Assembly: GCA_023333565.1 (NCBI GenBank)
Contig: JAJKFH010000241.1
Location: 124,001-188,000 of the forward strand
Direction of reading: 5' to 3'
Length of the DNA: 64,000 nucleotides
From: Puffinus mauretanicus
Lineage: Eukaryota > Chordata > Aves > Procellariiformes > Procellariidae
Both the position numbers and the translations under genes were made by a program. The notes under the pieces were generated by a model. The model had not been told where the DNA came from, searched no databases, and was given only the letters and a program-made list of their open reading frames with translations. Shown here piece after piece: positions 48,540 to 61,556 of the stretch; within the stretch, counting starts at the first letter, position 1, and every line of letters begins with the position of its first letter.

Positions 48540-48965
48540 GGCGCCTCGGTACGCGCCGCACGTACCTCCGGGGGCTGGAGGGGGCGGCGGGGCCAAGTCG
48601 CCCCCCCGCGGGGCCCGCCCCAGTGCTCGGCGCTGCACACGCGGACCCCGCCCCGGAAACGCCGCCGCGCTCGTGACCTCTGGAGAGCCCGCCAATGGGC
48701 CGCCGCGCCGCCGGGACACGTCGGCCAATGGCGGCCGCCCCCCCTCGGCCCCGCCTCCCCGCTCCCGTCGGCCCTCGCGCGCGCGGCGGGGAGGGGGGGG
48801 CGCTGCGGCGCCGCGTTTCGCCTTCCCCCGCCCTCCCTCACCGCGGAGGCGCGCTGACGTCGCGGCGGCGCTGGCCGCGTTCCGCCAATGGGGCGCACCG
48901 AGGCGGCGGGCCAATCAGCGGCGGCGTCTCAGCGGTGGCCGATCGGGCGGGCGGGCGGCAGCGCT
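48540..48965 (+). promoter_or_regulatory. ANKRD11: CpG-island promoter with four CCAAT boxes, putative ANKRD11
   Basis: CCAAT boxes in the same orientation lie at 48692-48696, 48725-48729, 48885-48889 and 48911-48915, each in an NF-Y-like context. A CRE-like TGACGTCG is at 48855-48862. There is no TATA box. The CpG-rich block spans about 47,560-49,900. The assignment to ANKRD11 rests on position: in mammals ANKRD11 lies divergent from and next to SPG7. Confidence 0.6.
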
Positions 48966-49216
48966 GCGAGCCGAGGCCGAGGCCGAGCGCGGCGGGGCCA
49001 TGGAGCGCGCGGCCGGGAGGCGCCGCCGCCACTGCCCGCGCCCCCTCCGCTAGTCCCGCGCCGCCGCCGCCGCCGCCCCCCAGCGCCGCCAGCGCCGCCG
49101 CAGCAGCAGCCCCTTCCCCACCCCCCCCGCCGCCTCCTCTATGCGGCGGGGCCGGCGGAGCCGCAGGCCTCGCTCCCCCGCGAGGCTGCCCTCGGCCCGC
49201 TGAGCCCGGAGCGCCG
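48966..49216 (+). other. ANKRD11: Putative non-coding first exon of ANKRD11
   Basis: A GC-rich segment downstream of the CCAAT cluster ends CCGGAGCGCCG at a strong donor GTAAGG (49217-49222). Mammalian ANKRD11, a chromatin regulator with ankyrin repeats, begins with non-coding exons separated by long introns. No ANKRD11 coding sequence is visible in the window, so the 5' end is approximate and the identity depends on synteny. Confidence 0.5.
49060..49077 (+). repeat. (GCC)6 trinucleotide repeat in the putative 5' UTR
   Basis: Six uninterrupted GCC units lie in the putative first exon, followed by further CGCCG and CAG triplets (CAGCAGCAGC near 49,101). Such GC-triplet tracts are common in CpG-island 5' UTRs and can be length-polymorphic. 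Confidence 0.75.
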
Positions 49217-49890
49217 GTAAGGGGCGATGGAGGGGGCGAGGGCCGTGCCCGAGGAGCGGGGGCGGGAGAGGGGGCTGCCGCGGCCTGGTGGGGGAGGAGA
49301 GGGGCCTAGGCGGGGGCTGGGGGGGAGCCGGGGGGTGAGGGTAGAGGGGCCGAGAGAGGGGGCACCGGGAATGGCGGTCGGGGAGGGGGGAGAGGGCAGT
49401 ACGGGGTCGCGTCGGGGCAGAAAGCGACGTTCCGAGGGTGAGAAGAGGAAGTACGGTTTTGGGGGGGGTGGCGAAGGAGATCAGGGGCTGTTTGGAGTGA
49501 GAAAGGGCTGTTGGGGGGCTGCGGGGGGAGACCCGGGAGGGGTCGCTGGAAGGGGAGAGGGCCTAGTGGGGGGCACGGGGGAGGGAAGGGGCTGCAGCAA
49601 GCTGGGGAGGGTTGGCTGGGGCGAGGAGGGTTTGGGGGGGGCTGGTGTGTGGGGAGCGTGGGGGGGCTGCAGAGAGAGCTCAGGGGTGGTAAATATTTAG
49701 GGGTGCGGAGGCTTGTGGGGAGCCGTGGGGTGTATTACGGGGGGGGAGGAGCACGGGGCTCTGGGTTGAGGCTGCAGCGTGGGTGTTCCCCCCCCCCGTC
49801 CACCCTGGTTTTTTTTTGGGGGGGGGAACACAGCAGCGTGCGGAGGTGCGGTGGGGGAAGCGGGAGGGGAGCGCACATTTTGGGGTGAGC
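49217..49890 (+). repeat. G-rich, strongly G-skewed segment
   Basis: The plus strand consists largely of runs of three or more G separated by short purine-rich spacers, with very few C. Many windows satisfy a four-run G-quadruplex pattern. It begins exactly at the first-intron donor of the putative ANKRD11 transcript. Confidence 0.85.
49783..49831. repeat. Perfect 14-bp inverted repeat of C and G tracts
   Basis: GTGTTCCCCCCCCC (49783-49796) and GGGGGGGGGAACAC (49818-49831) are exact reverse complements around a 21-nt loop containing a T run. The pair can form a hairpin in single-stranded DNA or RNA. Confidence 0.8.
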
Positions 49891-50817
49891 GCTGTGCGGG
49901 GAGGAACAATACCAAAAGTTGTCTGAAATGGTAATTTCCGTTTCCCATTTCATCATCCCTGGGTAGGCGTTAGCCCTGCGTGTGTGTGTGCAGAGGATGG
50001 AGCTGAACCGAGCTGCCGCCAGCCAGCCTGGCTGATCTGCGTTTATTTATTTATTTTCTAGTTTAATCTTTAAATTGCTTGGTATTTTTCTCCTCGGAGA
50101 AGCCTTTGTGTGCCGGGGAGGGGCTGCTCGACACCTTTGCCCCTTAGCAAAGTGTGTGTGGGGAGAAGAATCCCAACCCAAAACAGCTGCACTTCTGCAG
50201 TCCAGAATTAACCTCCCCCAGTCCGGTAGATTGATTGCGTGTTTAGAAAGGCAAATCGCGTCTCTCCCCCACCCCTCGCCTGGCAAGGAGCGGGGATGAG
50301 CTGAGCCTTGATGCCCTCTGCCCTTTCCCAGAGAGAGCAGCTGTCCTGCGAGGGGGGTGTGCGTGCGGATTGAAAACCGGCCTGTTCATTGAGGCACAAG
50401 AGTCGGTGTGTTTACGGATTGGCTTCTACTCTAAGCCTGGAGATCTGTTTTGATATCCAGTTGCAGGAAAGGGTTCCTCCCCCCTCTTGGTTTTGTACAC
50501 AAAGTACTCTCTTACCACTGGGGACATGGCCCTATAGGCAGAGAACAAATTCCAGGCAGCTCTTGAAGCAAAATTCCCTCCTGAGATGGCTTCTGAAATT
50601 GGGTATAGACCTTTTTTTTTTTTTCTCCTGTGTAGGCAAAGATATTTAGCTGAAAACATCTTGTGAATGTAATGCTTTGTAGTGGCTGCGTGCTTTCCTG
50701 AAATGCTGAAATTTGTATAAATTTAAGGAACTGGGAGTTAAATGTATTTTTCCTTTTTTCTGGTTTGTTCGTAAAATGGAACATTTTTATGTAATCACTC
50801 CAATTATTTCCTTTTTC

Positions 50818-50832
50818 GGGGGGGGGGGGGGG
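50818..50832 (+). repeat. G15 homopolymer
   Basis: Fifteen consecutive G follow CCTTTTTC. Such runs are hard to sequence and may vary in length. Confidence 0.85.
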
Positions 50833-53800
50833 AAACACTCCATAGAGTCATGGAGAGGGAAAAGGAGATTAACTCTCGCGTGTTTTCAAATGGCATTGGT
50901 ACATTCTTTTGTGTGTGCTCTACCAGGAACTAAATATTTGACTTGATTAACTTAAAAAGAAAGAGTGGATTTACTGGCAGATTAAAGGTCCGTATTGGAG
51001 CACTTTTAAATGATTGTAGTGGCGTGCGGTAGAAGGAACGAGTGGAGCGAGACCTGCAGTGACTTCTCTCTCTGGGCAGGGAAACTCTTCGGCCCCTCGT
51101 TTCGTTATGCCTGTGAAATGTCGCTGCTGAAGCCGTGTGACCTGTTTTCCTTCCGTGGGAAGCGCTCCGTCAGTGGAAGATCTGGCTCTGAGGGGTGGTC
51201 TGTGCCTGCGTGGGTGCACGCTCGGGGCTCTGGTCGAGCTGCTCCTACAGCACAGTTACCCTCACGGCCTCCGCGCGTCTGTCCCCAAAGCAGAGCCCTG
51301 TCTGCCCTACCGTGTCCGTCCTGGCGTCTGCTCTTGCTTAGGTGTGTCTGGGGTTTGTGGAGCTCAGCCTTTTTTTTTTATGCAGAGGTGCTCCGGGTCT
51401 CTTTGGTTCTAGGAGAACTTGTCAATCCTAAAGGAGGTAGCGCAGGAAGGTATAAAACTTGCCAGGGCACATCTCGTCTGTGTCCTCCCTGGAAAAGGGC
51501 GGTCTGGGCTTCAGTGGAGTTTGCTGTGAACCTGTGTTATTAGGCTAGCTGGGACTTGCATCACCTCCAGACTTGTCTGAGTAAGTGGTAAGGGTTTGGT
51601 TTGCGAAATTCAGCAGGCTGAGTTGCCCATACAGCGAACAACACATTGGAGTTTGGAGCACATCCGAGCCCTTCGATTTCTGCCCTCCAACTTCAGCAGT
51701 TTGCAGCTATTTTTTTTTTTTTTCCTTATTTCTGTTCTAAATAGCAATTGTAGGAGCCCTGGTCATGTAAGCGTTCGCTGCTTTGACAGGCTGGAAAGTG
51801 GAGAGGTTACATTTAGCGTTTCACAATTGGTTTTACCATTCAGTTCTGCTTCTGCTTTTAAAAATGAAATCTTGTCCGTATCTCCATTTCATAAAAACGT
51901 GGCTCAGGGTGAATTGATTTTTTTTGTGTGTTGCTTTTTGTTTTTATGATGTTGTAATAGCATTTTCTCAGACTTAAGCATACAGATTGTCCAATATGAA
52001 TGTTGGTTTTGGATGGGGAAAGAAAATTCAAAAAAACAAAACCAAAAAGCCCTCCAGCAAAGCGCTGGGCTTCATTTCTTCCTTCGTGTGTGGTAGGCAA
52101 CCTGTTAGGATTATTATATTTTCTACTTATGTTTTAATTGACTAAGTCCCCAAAAATGCTTCTAAACAAAATGAAGTGTGTCACAGTGTCGTGCAGCTTT
52201 CTTCTGCTGTTCAGTAGAGCAGACAAATGTATTTCTCTAGGGTCAGTGAAGACTAGTCATGTTAATCAATACTGTACCAGCAGTGTTCCCTTTTCAGTAA
52301 ACCAGATGGACTACTTACAACTGGTGGTGATTATTTTAACTGTGTAATTGTAACATGGCTGCACGATGACAGTGTTTCCTGCAGATACTTCAAAGGAAGG
52401 TTCCTGACAAGTATATCTTTACAGCGTTTAATCTCTACTCTTTGTCTTTATGTTGTGGCTTTTGGACATATGTTTGAAGTACTAAGATTTTTTTTTTTTT
52501 ACCTCCTGCTTTTCTATACATTAAAAGAAGGCAATACTCTATAATAATGAAGTGTCTCAAGTGTGGGTATAAAACCAGGATTTTGGGGGCTCTCACGGAA
52601 GTGTATTGGTTTCAGTTAGTTTTAGATCCACGCAGTGACTAAGGCAAAAAGGAAAAGCTTTAAGTTACTGTGAGGAAATGGCAGTATTTTTTTTTAAATA
52701 GTGCTTGAATCTTCTCTAAGTGTGCATGTGGCTTTGTTTTGGGGAAAATATGTTCTGTGGTGACTTGAGTCTTAACTGGGACGGTCTAATTACTCGGTGA
52801 AGAAATCCTTCTCCGAAGGAAGGAAATGCACAGGACTGGAGCTGGTTAATTACATTTTGTAAAATTACCCAGTGACGGCTTTCTTACGAGGTTAGCCCTG
52901 CTTCCTCCCTCGGTGTGGAGTACCTGAATTTCAGGCTTGGTAGTCTGCCTTATGGATTGAAATTCTTCCTTGGTATTAAGATTTTATGGTGGTAGATACA
53001 TAGCAAGTAGTGACAGGTACTACTGCTTTTCAGTACAGCAAAGCAAATAATACTTGGAAATATTTACGTGGTGGTTGTTATTCTAATCGTATTTCCTTGA
53101 TGAGGCTCTAGTAAAGGTGGCTTGTCTGCTGCCTCCATCGCGAGTGAGAATTGTATGTATTTCAGTTGTAAAAGGCTGTGGAGAGAAACTGGTGTCTCCA
53201 TAGCAAAGATTTTAGTGTTTTGTGATAAACTTGCATATATTTTTACCCCATCTAATTTAAAACAGTCTGCATGACACTTTACAGGAATGATTTGTATGCA
53301 GCTTTTAAATATTTTCTTTTTCCTGCAAGAGAGATTAGCGGCACGGAGCTGCTTTTTCTGAGGGTGCAGCGCGCCGGGATTCTCAGCCAAGTGTTATGTA
53401 ATGTGTATGCCACTGATGCACGGTCATTAAAAATACTCGCATAAATGTTCAAGGAAGGCTTGTGTAGTCAATTATTTGAAATCACAAGCATCCTAAACAG
53501 TACGGGTTTGTGCAGCTAGAGCCTTAACAAAGTGTGCTTGGGCAAAATCCTGTCTTTGGTACTCTGCTGGGAAGGGGGGTAGGAAGCTGTCAGCGCCTGT
53601 GGAGGCTGTTTTTGAGCGTATGCGACCGTACCTGGAATTTTCAAGCTTTCCTGTGTGAGAACTAGTGTTTCCTGGTGTATTTTCTTGTGCAACTGTTGGG
53701 TATTTAAAAATCTTAATTTGTCTGAGTCTGGGTGGTGGTGCTAGCTTCATCTGTGGCTAGTTATAGGTGATGCCAATTTGTAATCCTTTACAAGTGTATT

Positions 53801-56800
53801 TAAAAAAAAGAGAAAAAGAAGCTTAAATGCTAATAGCAGTGAAAAATCTGTTCAGCGTGTAGTGTGTGTGAAGAAAGCAGGCACGCACGTTGGTCTGTGT
53901 AGTCTTCGTCAGATGAGCTGAGGGCTTTTAAAAATCTGTTCTAATTTTTATGCTGTATGTGGAATGGCTAATCCCATAAAAGCCTCGCACCTTTTGACAG
54001 ATGAAACGCTGCTGTTCTTAACTTATTTGAGCAAAATATTTTTATAGACGGTATTAGCTCTGTGGCTCCAAGGGTAATGCAGTCCTTATACGAGAAAGAT
54101 CTTGCTTTGATCTGACAGCTTTCAAGATCCATTTCCAATCACTGAGTTCCATTAACTCTGTTTATAATGGCGCCCTCAGACTTTTTTCTGTTTATGTGAC
54201 TTTTTAGGGTGTTAACATTTCTGCGTATATGAGTTCTCTTTAATAAACTGAAGGAGTAATTGGGGTCAGAAAAGGAAATAATCCTGTTAGAAGGTATTTT
54301 GGGCTCCAGAATTCTTCCTCTTGATTCTTTAATGTTTTCCCCAAGCTGTGGGATGTAGAGAAATTATCAAATCACCACCAAAATAGGACAGTGGGGCAGG
54401 GTGGTGTCTGTACAGTTAATTTTGGGAGTGTGAAATGACTGCAACTTGCTGTCCATGAGTGTCGTGGAGGAGAGGAAGGGAGCAGCCCCTTCCGCATTGT
54501 TGCAGCCTTCAATGTGACCGACGTGGTCCCGCGTCCGTGGGGCGCGGTGCGGGAGCCCTGTAGCTCAGCAGCACCCCGGGCAGGAGCTCGGGCAGAGGAT
54601 GGGTGACGGCCGTCAGCGGGAACGGCCTCCCCTCTCCCTCCGCGCCTGCTCTCTGCGTGGCACCGCCGGCGTCTTGCCAGACCTCACGTGTGAGAAACCG
54701 TCCTGGGTTTTCCTGCCCCTTTCACTTTTGGTAGTGAAAAGGCGTGAGCTCCTAAAGAGGACTTCTGAAACCTGTGTCTCTTCTAGTTCATTTCCATTTT
54801 CTTAAGTTCATCATGTGCATAAGTTGTTCTACTCGTTGCGGTGTAGCTGTTGTGAAATTGCAGTCTGCAAAGGCTGAAGAATTGGGAGATGCTACCCCAA
54901 AGTGAAGAAGCAGCGTGCAGTAGTCCTTAGTGTTGCGGAGTAGCAATGACGGAGCGTGAATTAGCTGTTGTAGTCAGAAGAAAGTGATGTTTTTTTCTAG
55001 GTCAGGGTTGAAGGCACTGTCAGGGTGGTGATGTGAAGCATATATTACTGTCTGCGTTGTCCCTGCCATATGGATGTGTGCAGTACTGCCCTTGGCATTC
55101 ATGCATTGAATTATTTATCCTCTAAAAATCTGTAGGCAGCTTTTTTTCCCCTGTCTCTAAGAAAACCAAACTTACCTGATTAGTATTTTTAAAATAAATC
55201 TTCCACTGTAAGTCATTGCAGTGGCAGGAGCAAACTATTGATTGTACACTGCGTTTGTATTAGTAAACCAAAGGTTACAACATTCGATATTTTGTGGAAA
55301 CATTGAAATATTAATTCTGCTGTTAGGTGCAAGTGTGTTCATGCCGGCACTGGGTTTGTATGTGACTAAAATGCATTCCTGTTTCTTCTTTAGCAACAAA
55401 ATATACAGACTTTGAAAATGGAAAGGGTAGAAAACTTTTTAGGATGTGTAAAAGAAGCTTTGTCTCGGCTATGTACTGAGGGAACTGATGTTTTTCTTGC
55501 ATAGGAGCAGCGAGAAAGCATCTCCTGTCCTCTTGCGTTGTATAAGAAAAATGTCCAGGTGGTCCTTGTTTGAGTGGAGGGCTTCAGGTCCTCAGCTGAG
55601 GACATCGGCGTCTGCAGGGTGTCACGGTGGGGTGGTTAGATGGCTGTGGGTGATCAGGGGAGGGAGGGGAGGCAAACACTGAAGGAAGCTGGCTCTGTCA
55701 TTTTTTTTTAAGAGACTGACAGCTTTGCAGTATAGAAAAGGTCTAAAATAATTTACCTTTAGAGCAGCATAAAGCTGCTAAAATTGTGTCACTGGCATGG
55801 CAAAGAAGGGCAATGTTACCCTCTGAAAAATTCACCACAATCCAGAGGCAGCTTGTCCCTGAAGGCTTGACAGCCTGTGCAGCAAGAGGCTGAAGAGCTA
55901 GGTTTTGAAAATAAATACTGTGCTGCTCTGAATATCTTGGTATGAAATGAAAATACGTGTAATTAAGAACTCCTGAAAAATACATTAAATAGCTTTAAAG
56001 GAGTAAGGTGAATGGAAACACCATTATTAAGTATAAAATGCTTAACTGCAGTTGATGGTGCATCTTCATTTTAAATAAAGCACACATGAAAGTGCTCCCC
56101 TCCCCCTGAGCACAGGGCGTTATCAGCTTATCTGGGCAGGAGTTCAGAGCCATAAAAACTATATCCTGCTTACACCTTCCAGCCTATCCTATGACCTACT
56201 CTGTGTAAACAAGTTGTACCAGGAGCTCCAAACTACTAGTAAGTAGCTGGGTTTTCTGCAGGCTGGCTAGGTCCAGGAGGAGCCAAGATAAAGTTCCAAG
56301 AAGTTCACTGTTGGGAATGGTCTCCTGATAGCTGCCTTCTACAGGGAGGAGGTAAGAGATCTGATATCCTGCTGGCTCTGGCAGTGAGCGTATCCTATGA
56401 AAAGCAGTAATCTTTTGGGTAGACTTTACACTTTCTGTCTGGTGTTTTCCATGTTATGCACGATGATGGCTGTTGCAGATTGTGAAATGTCAGTGTTGTC
56501 GTAACAACACACACTGCTTGCCGCACCGACTGTCGCTCTGCCGTTGCGTCAGGTCTTGGATGGACTGAAGATGTAAGCCTATTTATAAAGTACTGCTGTA
56601 GTTATATCTTTAGATAGATGGATGAGATTAGCCATGCTGATGCTGGGAAGAGATATAGGTAGATGCGGGGAAGGGGTGTGTGTGTGGGGAAACAAACATC
56701 CTGCTCATGGCTGTGCTATGGTTGTTTAAATACCGCTGGGTGAGCTGGTGCTCTAGTTACAGTGTTTGGCTGCTTCCCATAGCTAGCTGTCTCCTTGGTT

Positions 56801-59800
56801 TCATCTTGCAGCTACGCGCAGGCAGATAGGTTTATCCGAACTAGATCGTGGGTCTGTAATGAGCAAGCCTGGCTATCTTTGTGTGTAAAACTTTACCTTT
56901 CTGAGCAGTCCAAGAGTTGAATGCACTAGCCAGGTTTGATGATGAAAACCTGCACTCCTTGGACATTGACCTTTGACTCCAACTCGTGTGGTTTTTTTCT
57001 CCTATCAGCTCAGAAAGGATATGTGAGAATATGCTAGTTTTGAAAATTAGGGTGGCTGGTAACTGCTATATCTTCTCTAGTTTCCTTCCTTGCTGTAGCC
57101 TGTCTCTTGGTGCACGTCGGGGTACTGCGCAGTGGCTGTCCGGTCTCTGGTCTCTTTGATGCTCTCCATTTTGCCAGCAGCCCAGAAGCCTTCTGGCTTT
57201 CTGACTGGGATCTGAGGTGCCCTGCATTACTCAGAGCTGCTCTCTGTTGTGGGTGATGGTGGTGAATTAAATCGCCTTCCCCTGTGATCAGCATTGGTAC
57301 CAGGGTGTTAAACTTGTTCTGTGGTGAGAGCTGAATTGCCTTTGAGTTAGCCCTCATACCAGGGAGACGAGATCAGACAAGAAGTCAACTTTGTGGCTTT
57401 TTCCTGGTGTGCTGAGTAGGGCTCCTTAGTTAGAAAGCTACAGGTTGTAGTCTTAAAATGCTGAATTTACTTCTGCAGTCTGTTCTGTCTGCTGGCTTCA
57501 CCTACTTCACCCACCATAATATTTCTTCTCCCTTCTGTCTGTCCCTCCCCCTTCCCGGGAGCCTCATCTGATGGAGGTTCTGCTCGGCTCCCTGCTCTCG
57601 CCTTGGTCCTCCTCATCCAGGATTCTTGTCTCTAATTTTAGCGTGTCTGCCTTTTGATGTTCCCTCCCATCTGTTCCTGCCTTTCTCCTTTTCTCTGAGA
57701 TCATCCTGCATCTTCATCTCCCTCTCAAGAGCTGGGCCTTGTTTTTGCATGGTGGGAGGAAAGTGCTTGAAAATGGAGTGAAGCTGCGGTAGCGTTTAGA
57801 GGTGAAGGATCTGAGGGCGTGGAGACTTCTGCCAGGGGTGAGAGTTTGGGGGTGCCGGCAGCGTTGGGTCTGCTGTTGCATGCCTGTTGTGCTTAGCACT
57901 AATGGCTCGTTACTTCTTCTGCATCACTGTCACCACCTATTGTCTCTGGTTAGATCAGCTCTTTGAATCTTTGTCTTACTGATCCGTCCTGTATTTGAAC
58001 GATGGGGCTCTTTTCCACAGGCAGAATTTACTCTTACGGAGCAGTGCAGGTAATTGAAATCCACAAGAATCCTTCTGATAGTCTCTTCAGAGTCGTTATC
58101 TTGTCCGTCTGGTGCTAATTGACTTGATGCAGCTTGCAACAGAGAAGGGTGCATGGGAGGTCTGCTGGCAACGTTGCATCCTTAGTATCGCCTAGGAGCC
58201 TGCCTTTCCCCTGAACCACCTGCCGTTTGCTAGGGCACGAAAGCTGCAAGCTGCATGGTTTTCTCTAGAATTTTACTTCATGTTAGCATGCATTTGCTTA
58301 CATTTACAGAGAAAATGACTTTTCTAATGCGGATGCATTTTGTCACAGTAAGTCAGTTCTCCACAAAAGGATGTGGTGCACATCAGCAGAAAGCAAGGTA
58401 CCTAACCCGATAGCTCTGGTGTCCGGAAAGGTAGCTTGCCCTGGTGGGATTCATCTGCTTGAAGACTGGTGGGGATGGTGTGTGTACACATAATCTGATT
58501 TGTGCACAGAATATAAATACTTGCTGTTGCAGACATGCAGCCTGTGGTTTTAGAAGTTCTTTTGTGAAAACAACACTCAACCCCTCTACCACTGCAGCAA
58601 GCAGCTTCAGTAGAAACCCAATCCTAGCAATTAGTGAAGGTTTTAAAAGGAACCTAGCAACTGCTACTGTAGTTCGATTTGCAGATATTTTTTTTTTTCC
58701 AGTCTAAGGTTTGTAGCTGTTTTCTTTGCGTTGTACGGAGATAGTCTGCATGTCTCTGTAGAGAGGAAAGTGGAGGGAGTCGTGGTTGTGCTGAGATCAG
58801 CGACTAAGTTGAAATGATAACGGTAATGCTGCTGTGGGCTCTACAGCAAACAATCCTCGGGGAAAGTGGAGCATGACTGGAATATATTTGGTGGTATGTG
58901 AATTTGGTGTTTGTGGGTAACCTGAGCTCACCTGTGAAGAGTTTTGTTACCCAGATACTTTCTGACCTAACTTGCTTTTGTCAACAGTCGCACCAAATGA
59001 TTAACGAATGATGCCTTCCAGGAGTGTGGTTATGTAAAATGTTAATATGCTGCATTTTTTCAGATCAGCTTTATAATGTGTGCAGGGCTTTAAGTCGAAC
59101 TTCAAAGAAGGTAGTTTGCTTTATGGTTGAACCTATGAGCAGTTTTATGTACAGGGTGGAGTGAACTTGTGGAGAATATTGCAGTTTTCCCACTGTCATA
59201 AAAAGTTATGATCCTCATGATTCAAGTATTGTTCTGTACGGGGAGGCAAGAGACAGATGCAGAGGTCAGTGGGAGCGTGTTCGGAGTAAGTTCAGATGTG
59301 CCAGCGGAGTGAATGCAGTCTTCTGTGTTCCCAGCTCACTGAAACGGGTTCAAAAAGTGCCTTGTGCTCTTTCTGGGTCTTCCTAAGAAACCTGCACCTG
59401 TGTTACTCGCGGAACAGGCAGACCATTTCCATGGGAAAGGAACTTGGCAGGGGGAACCGTGAAACGCGGCTGAGAGGGGTGCTTTTTTCCAATGCAGTAT
59501 TTTAAACCGTTCTTAAAACGTGGCGCTTCAGAGTGGAAAAGGGACTGTAAGTCACTTTATAACCTACTTACTTTCTTTGGGCTTTTCTTTGGGGTACAAG
59601 CCAAGTGAGTTAACGAAATAAATAAGTGGCTGCCTCTTGAACGAGCCTCATTCCAATTAACTTCACTCATGCTTCAGAAGATATTTAAAAACTGAAATAT
59701 GTTCCCTAAAAAAAGGACTGCTTAGGCTAAGTGATCATGGTGGGAGAGTAGGATAACCTTTTAAAGCCTTAATTGCGGGCTTTTGTAAAAGTATCTGACA

Positions 59801-61474
59801 ACGGGTTCTCATTGACCCGTGCTGCTTTTAAGCCATGGTGAGGTATAAGACTCTCCTACTGTAGAGTCAATGCCACAAATTCTGAGGTATAAAACACTTT
59901 TCAGTTTTCAATAAGTAAGTTATAGCTGATTAAAATAAGTCACTATTCCAGTTTCAGTCAGATCTCTATAAATATTCTGAGTGACTTAGCCTCTCGTTTA
60001 AAACATTTTCTCCTGGGATGAGGAGGTATAAATGTGCTCTTTGTTTGCAGCCAGGAAAATTAAAGGATCACAACATTCAAAAACGTACACGTTAGATCTT
60101 CTGAAAAACTGTTTCTTAAAGAATGTATACTATATCTAAATGTGCAGATACCTTTCTTAAGGTGGTTTGTTTTCTATTCTGTTAGCTTGAAGAATTTTAT
60201 TCTGAATGCGTTAAAACTTGAAAAAAAAAAAAAAGACTATAATCCTTATCTTTGGATGATCCATTAGCTGTTACAGGCTGCCTTTTATTTATTTTTGTAA
60301 ACACATGTGTGAATGTAAACATTTTATCCAGAATGGCCTTGCAAATGTTCTTGCATTAACATATATTGTCATGGAGAATAATTTTCATTTAACTGTAATT
60401 TGCTTTATATTTTCCTCCCTGGTTGCCATAGAAACGCAGTCCGATGTGGCAGTGACTACTCACAGGAGCTGGGTTATGCATTGCCTTTATAATGGACCTC
60501 TGTTAATCATGCTGCAGTTTTCACTGAAGGAACCATGATTATTTGCAGGAGGCACTTTATTTATATAAACTGTAAGATGCCTGTGGTACCTCAGCTTAAT
60601 ATTCAGAGTTATCAAGGGTGCTTTTCTGTTCTGCAGAAGTTTTGTCATAAGAACTGTCTATGTATTATGATGATTGTGGAATTGATATATATTTACTTAA
60701 ATTTAATGTCAGTTAGACTTCATTTTCAATTTTCATTTCATTTGCTGTAATAGCCTAACTAGTAACGCTCTTTCCTATGGTTCAGTTTAAGCTCTTAAAC
60801 GTTTGAAACACAGCAATGAAACATTTGTTATCCTTATCTGTGCATAAAAAGTTGACTTGCTTTTTGTAATAATGTGTGTGTGTCTTTCCGGTGGTGGCTG
60901 CAGCCAGGCAAACCCCTTCTCTTCCACCCCGAGCTTTGCACCTAAGAACAGCGAGCTTTGTCTAACAGAGTAATACCAAAGCATTTAATCATGCATATAA
61001 GGGAAAAATGTTTCCTTTTGGCTAAGAGCAGATTAGGAGGGGGGTGAGGATGGATTTTAGTCACATTTGCTGCCTGCCTGTGGATTTTGGGTCTGTTTTG
61101 TGCCTCTCATTTTTGGCTACCTTGTCTATGTCTGCCTCATGCCACGGCTGCTCTTCTTCTGAACTGTGCCCACATTTCCCTTTGATTTACTTCCACTCAG
61201 GAACCCCCGGGCTCAGAAAATGCAGATGTGAGCGTTATATATGTCCACTGCAGCTGGCAGTAGGAAGCTGATTTTACAGCTGAAGATGGCGGGGCCATCC
61301 CAAGGCAGAGGTGATTTAGGGCTTTAGATACTACCCCGTGTTGCAGTACACACGGTAGCATGGTGGTGGGATTTGCCCTCATCTGAGGGGGGCTGGGGGC
61401 TGTAGTGGATCCCGTAAGCGTGTAGGAGTGGGTGCTTTCTTTTCTTTACTGTGAGTTCAAGGGTAAAGTACAAC

Positions 61475-61556
61475 ATGATGGCAGTGGTAGGTTAACGGTT
61501 GGACTTGATGATCTTGAAGGTCTTTTCCAACCTAAACGATTCTGTGATTCGGTGAT
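61475..61556 (+). mobile_element. CR1 LINE 3'-end remnant in the putative ANKRD11 intron 1
   Basis: It has GTTAACGGTTGGACTTGATG, then CTTTTCCAACCTAAACG and the octamers GATTCTGTGATTCGGTGA. It is the same CR1 3' end as the copy at 12,365 but diverged at several sites, so the insertions are independent. Confidence 0.88.

Noticed and set aside
48211..48561. Minus-strand frame with a signal-peptide-like start (TELLAVLLPAAAAWAW)
   Set aside because: Its first codon is GTG and no downstream exon continues it convincingly. The hydrophobic stretch comes from GC-rich Ala/Leu codons.
47819..48898. 359-codon minus-strand open frame in the CpG island
   Set aside because: It starts at GTG rather than ATG, is dominated by Ala/Arg/Pro/Gly from CpG composition in the GC-rich part, and overlaps the promoter. 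No family is recognisable.
50835..50860. CATAGAGTCATGGAG as a CR1 octamer array
   Set aside because: It resembles the CR1 terminal octamer only loosely and lacks the TTCCAACC core seen in the two accepted copies.
54599..54805. Short plus-strand frame in a GC-rich patch (MGDGRQRERPPLSLRACS)
   Set aside because: It is 68 codons with no acceptor/donor context or family resemblance, and does not match the start of ANKRD11.
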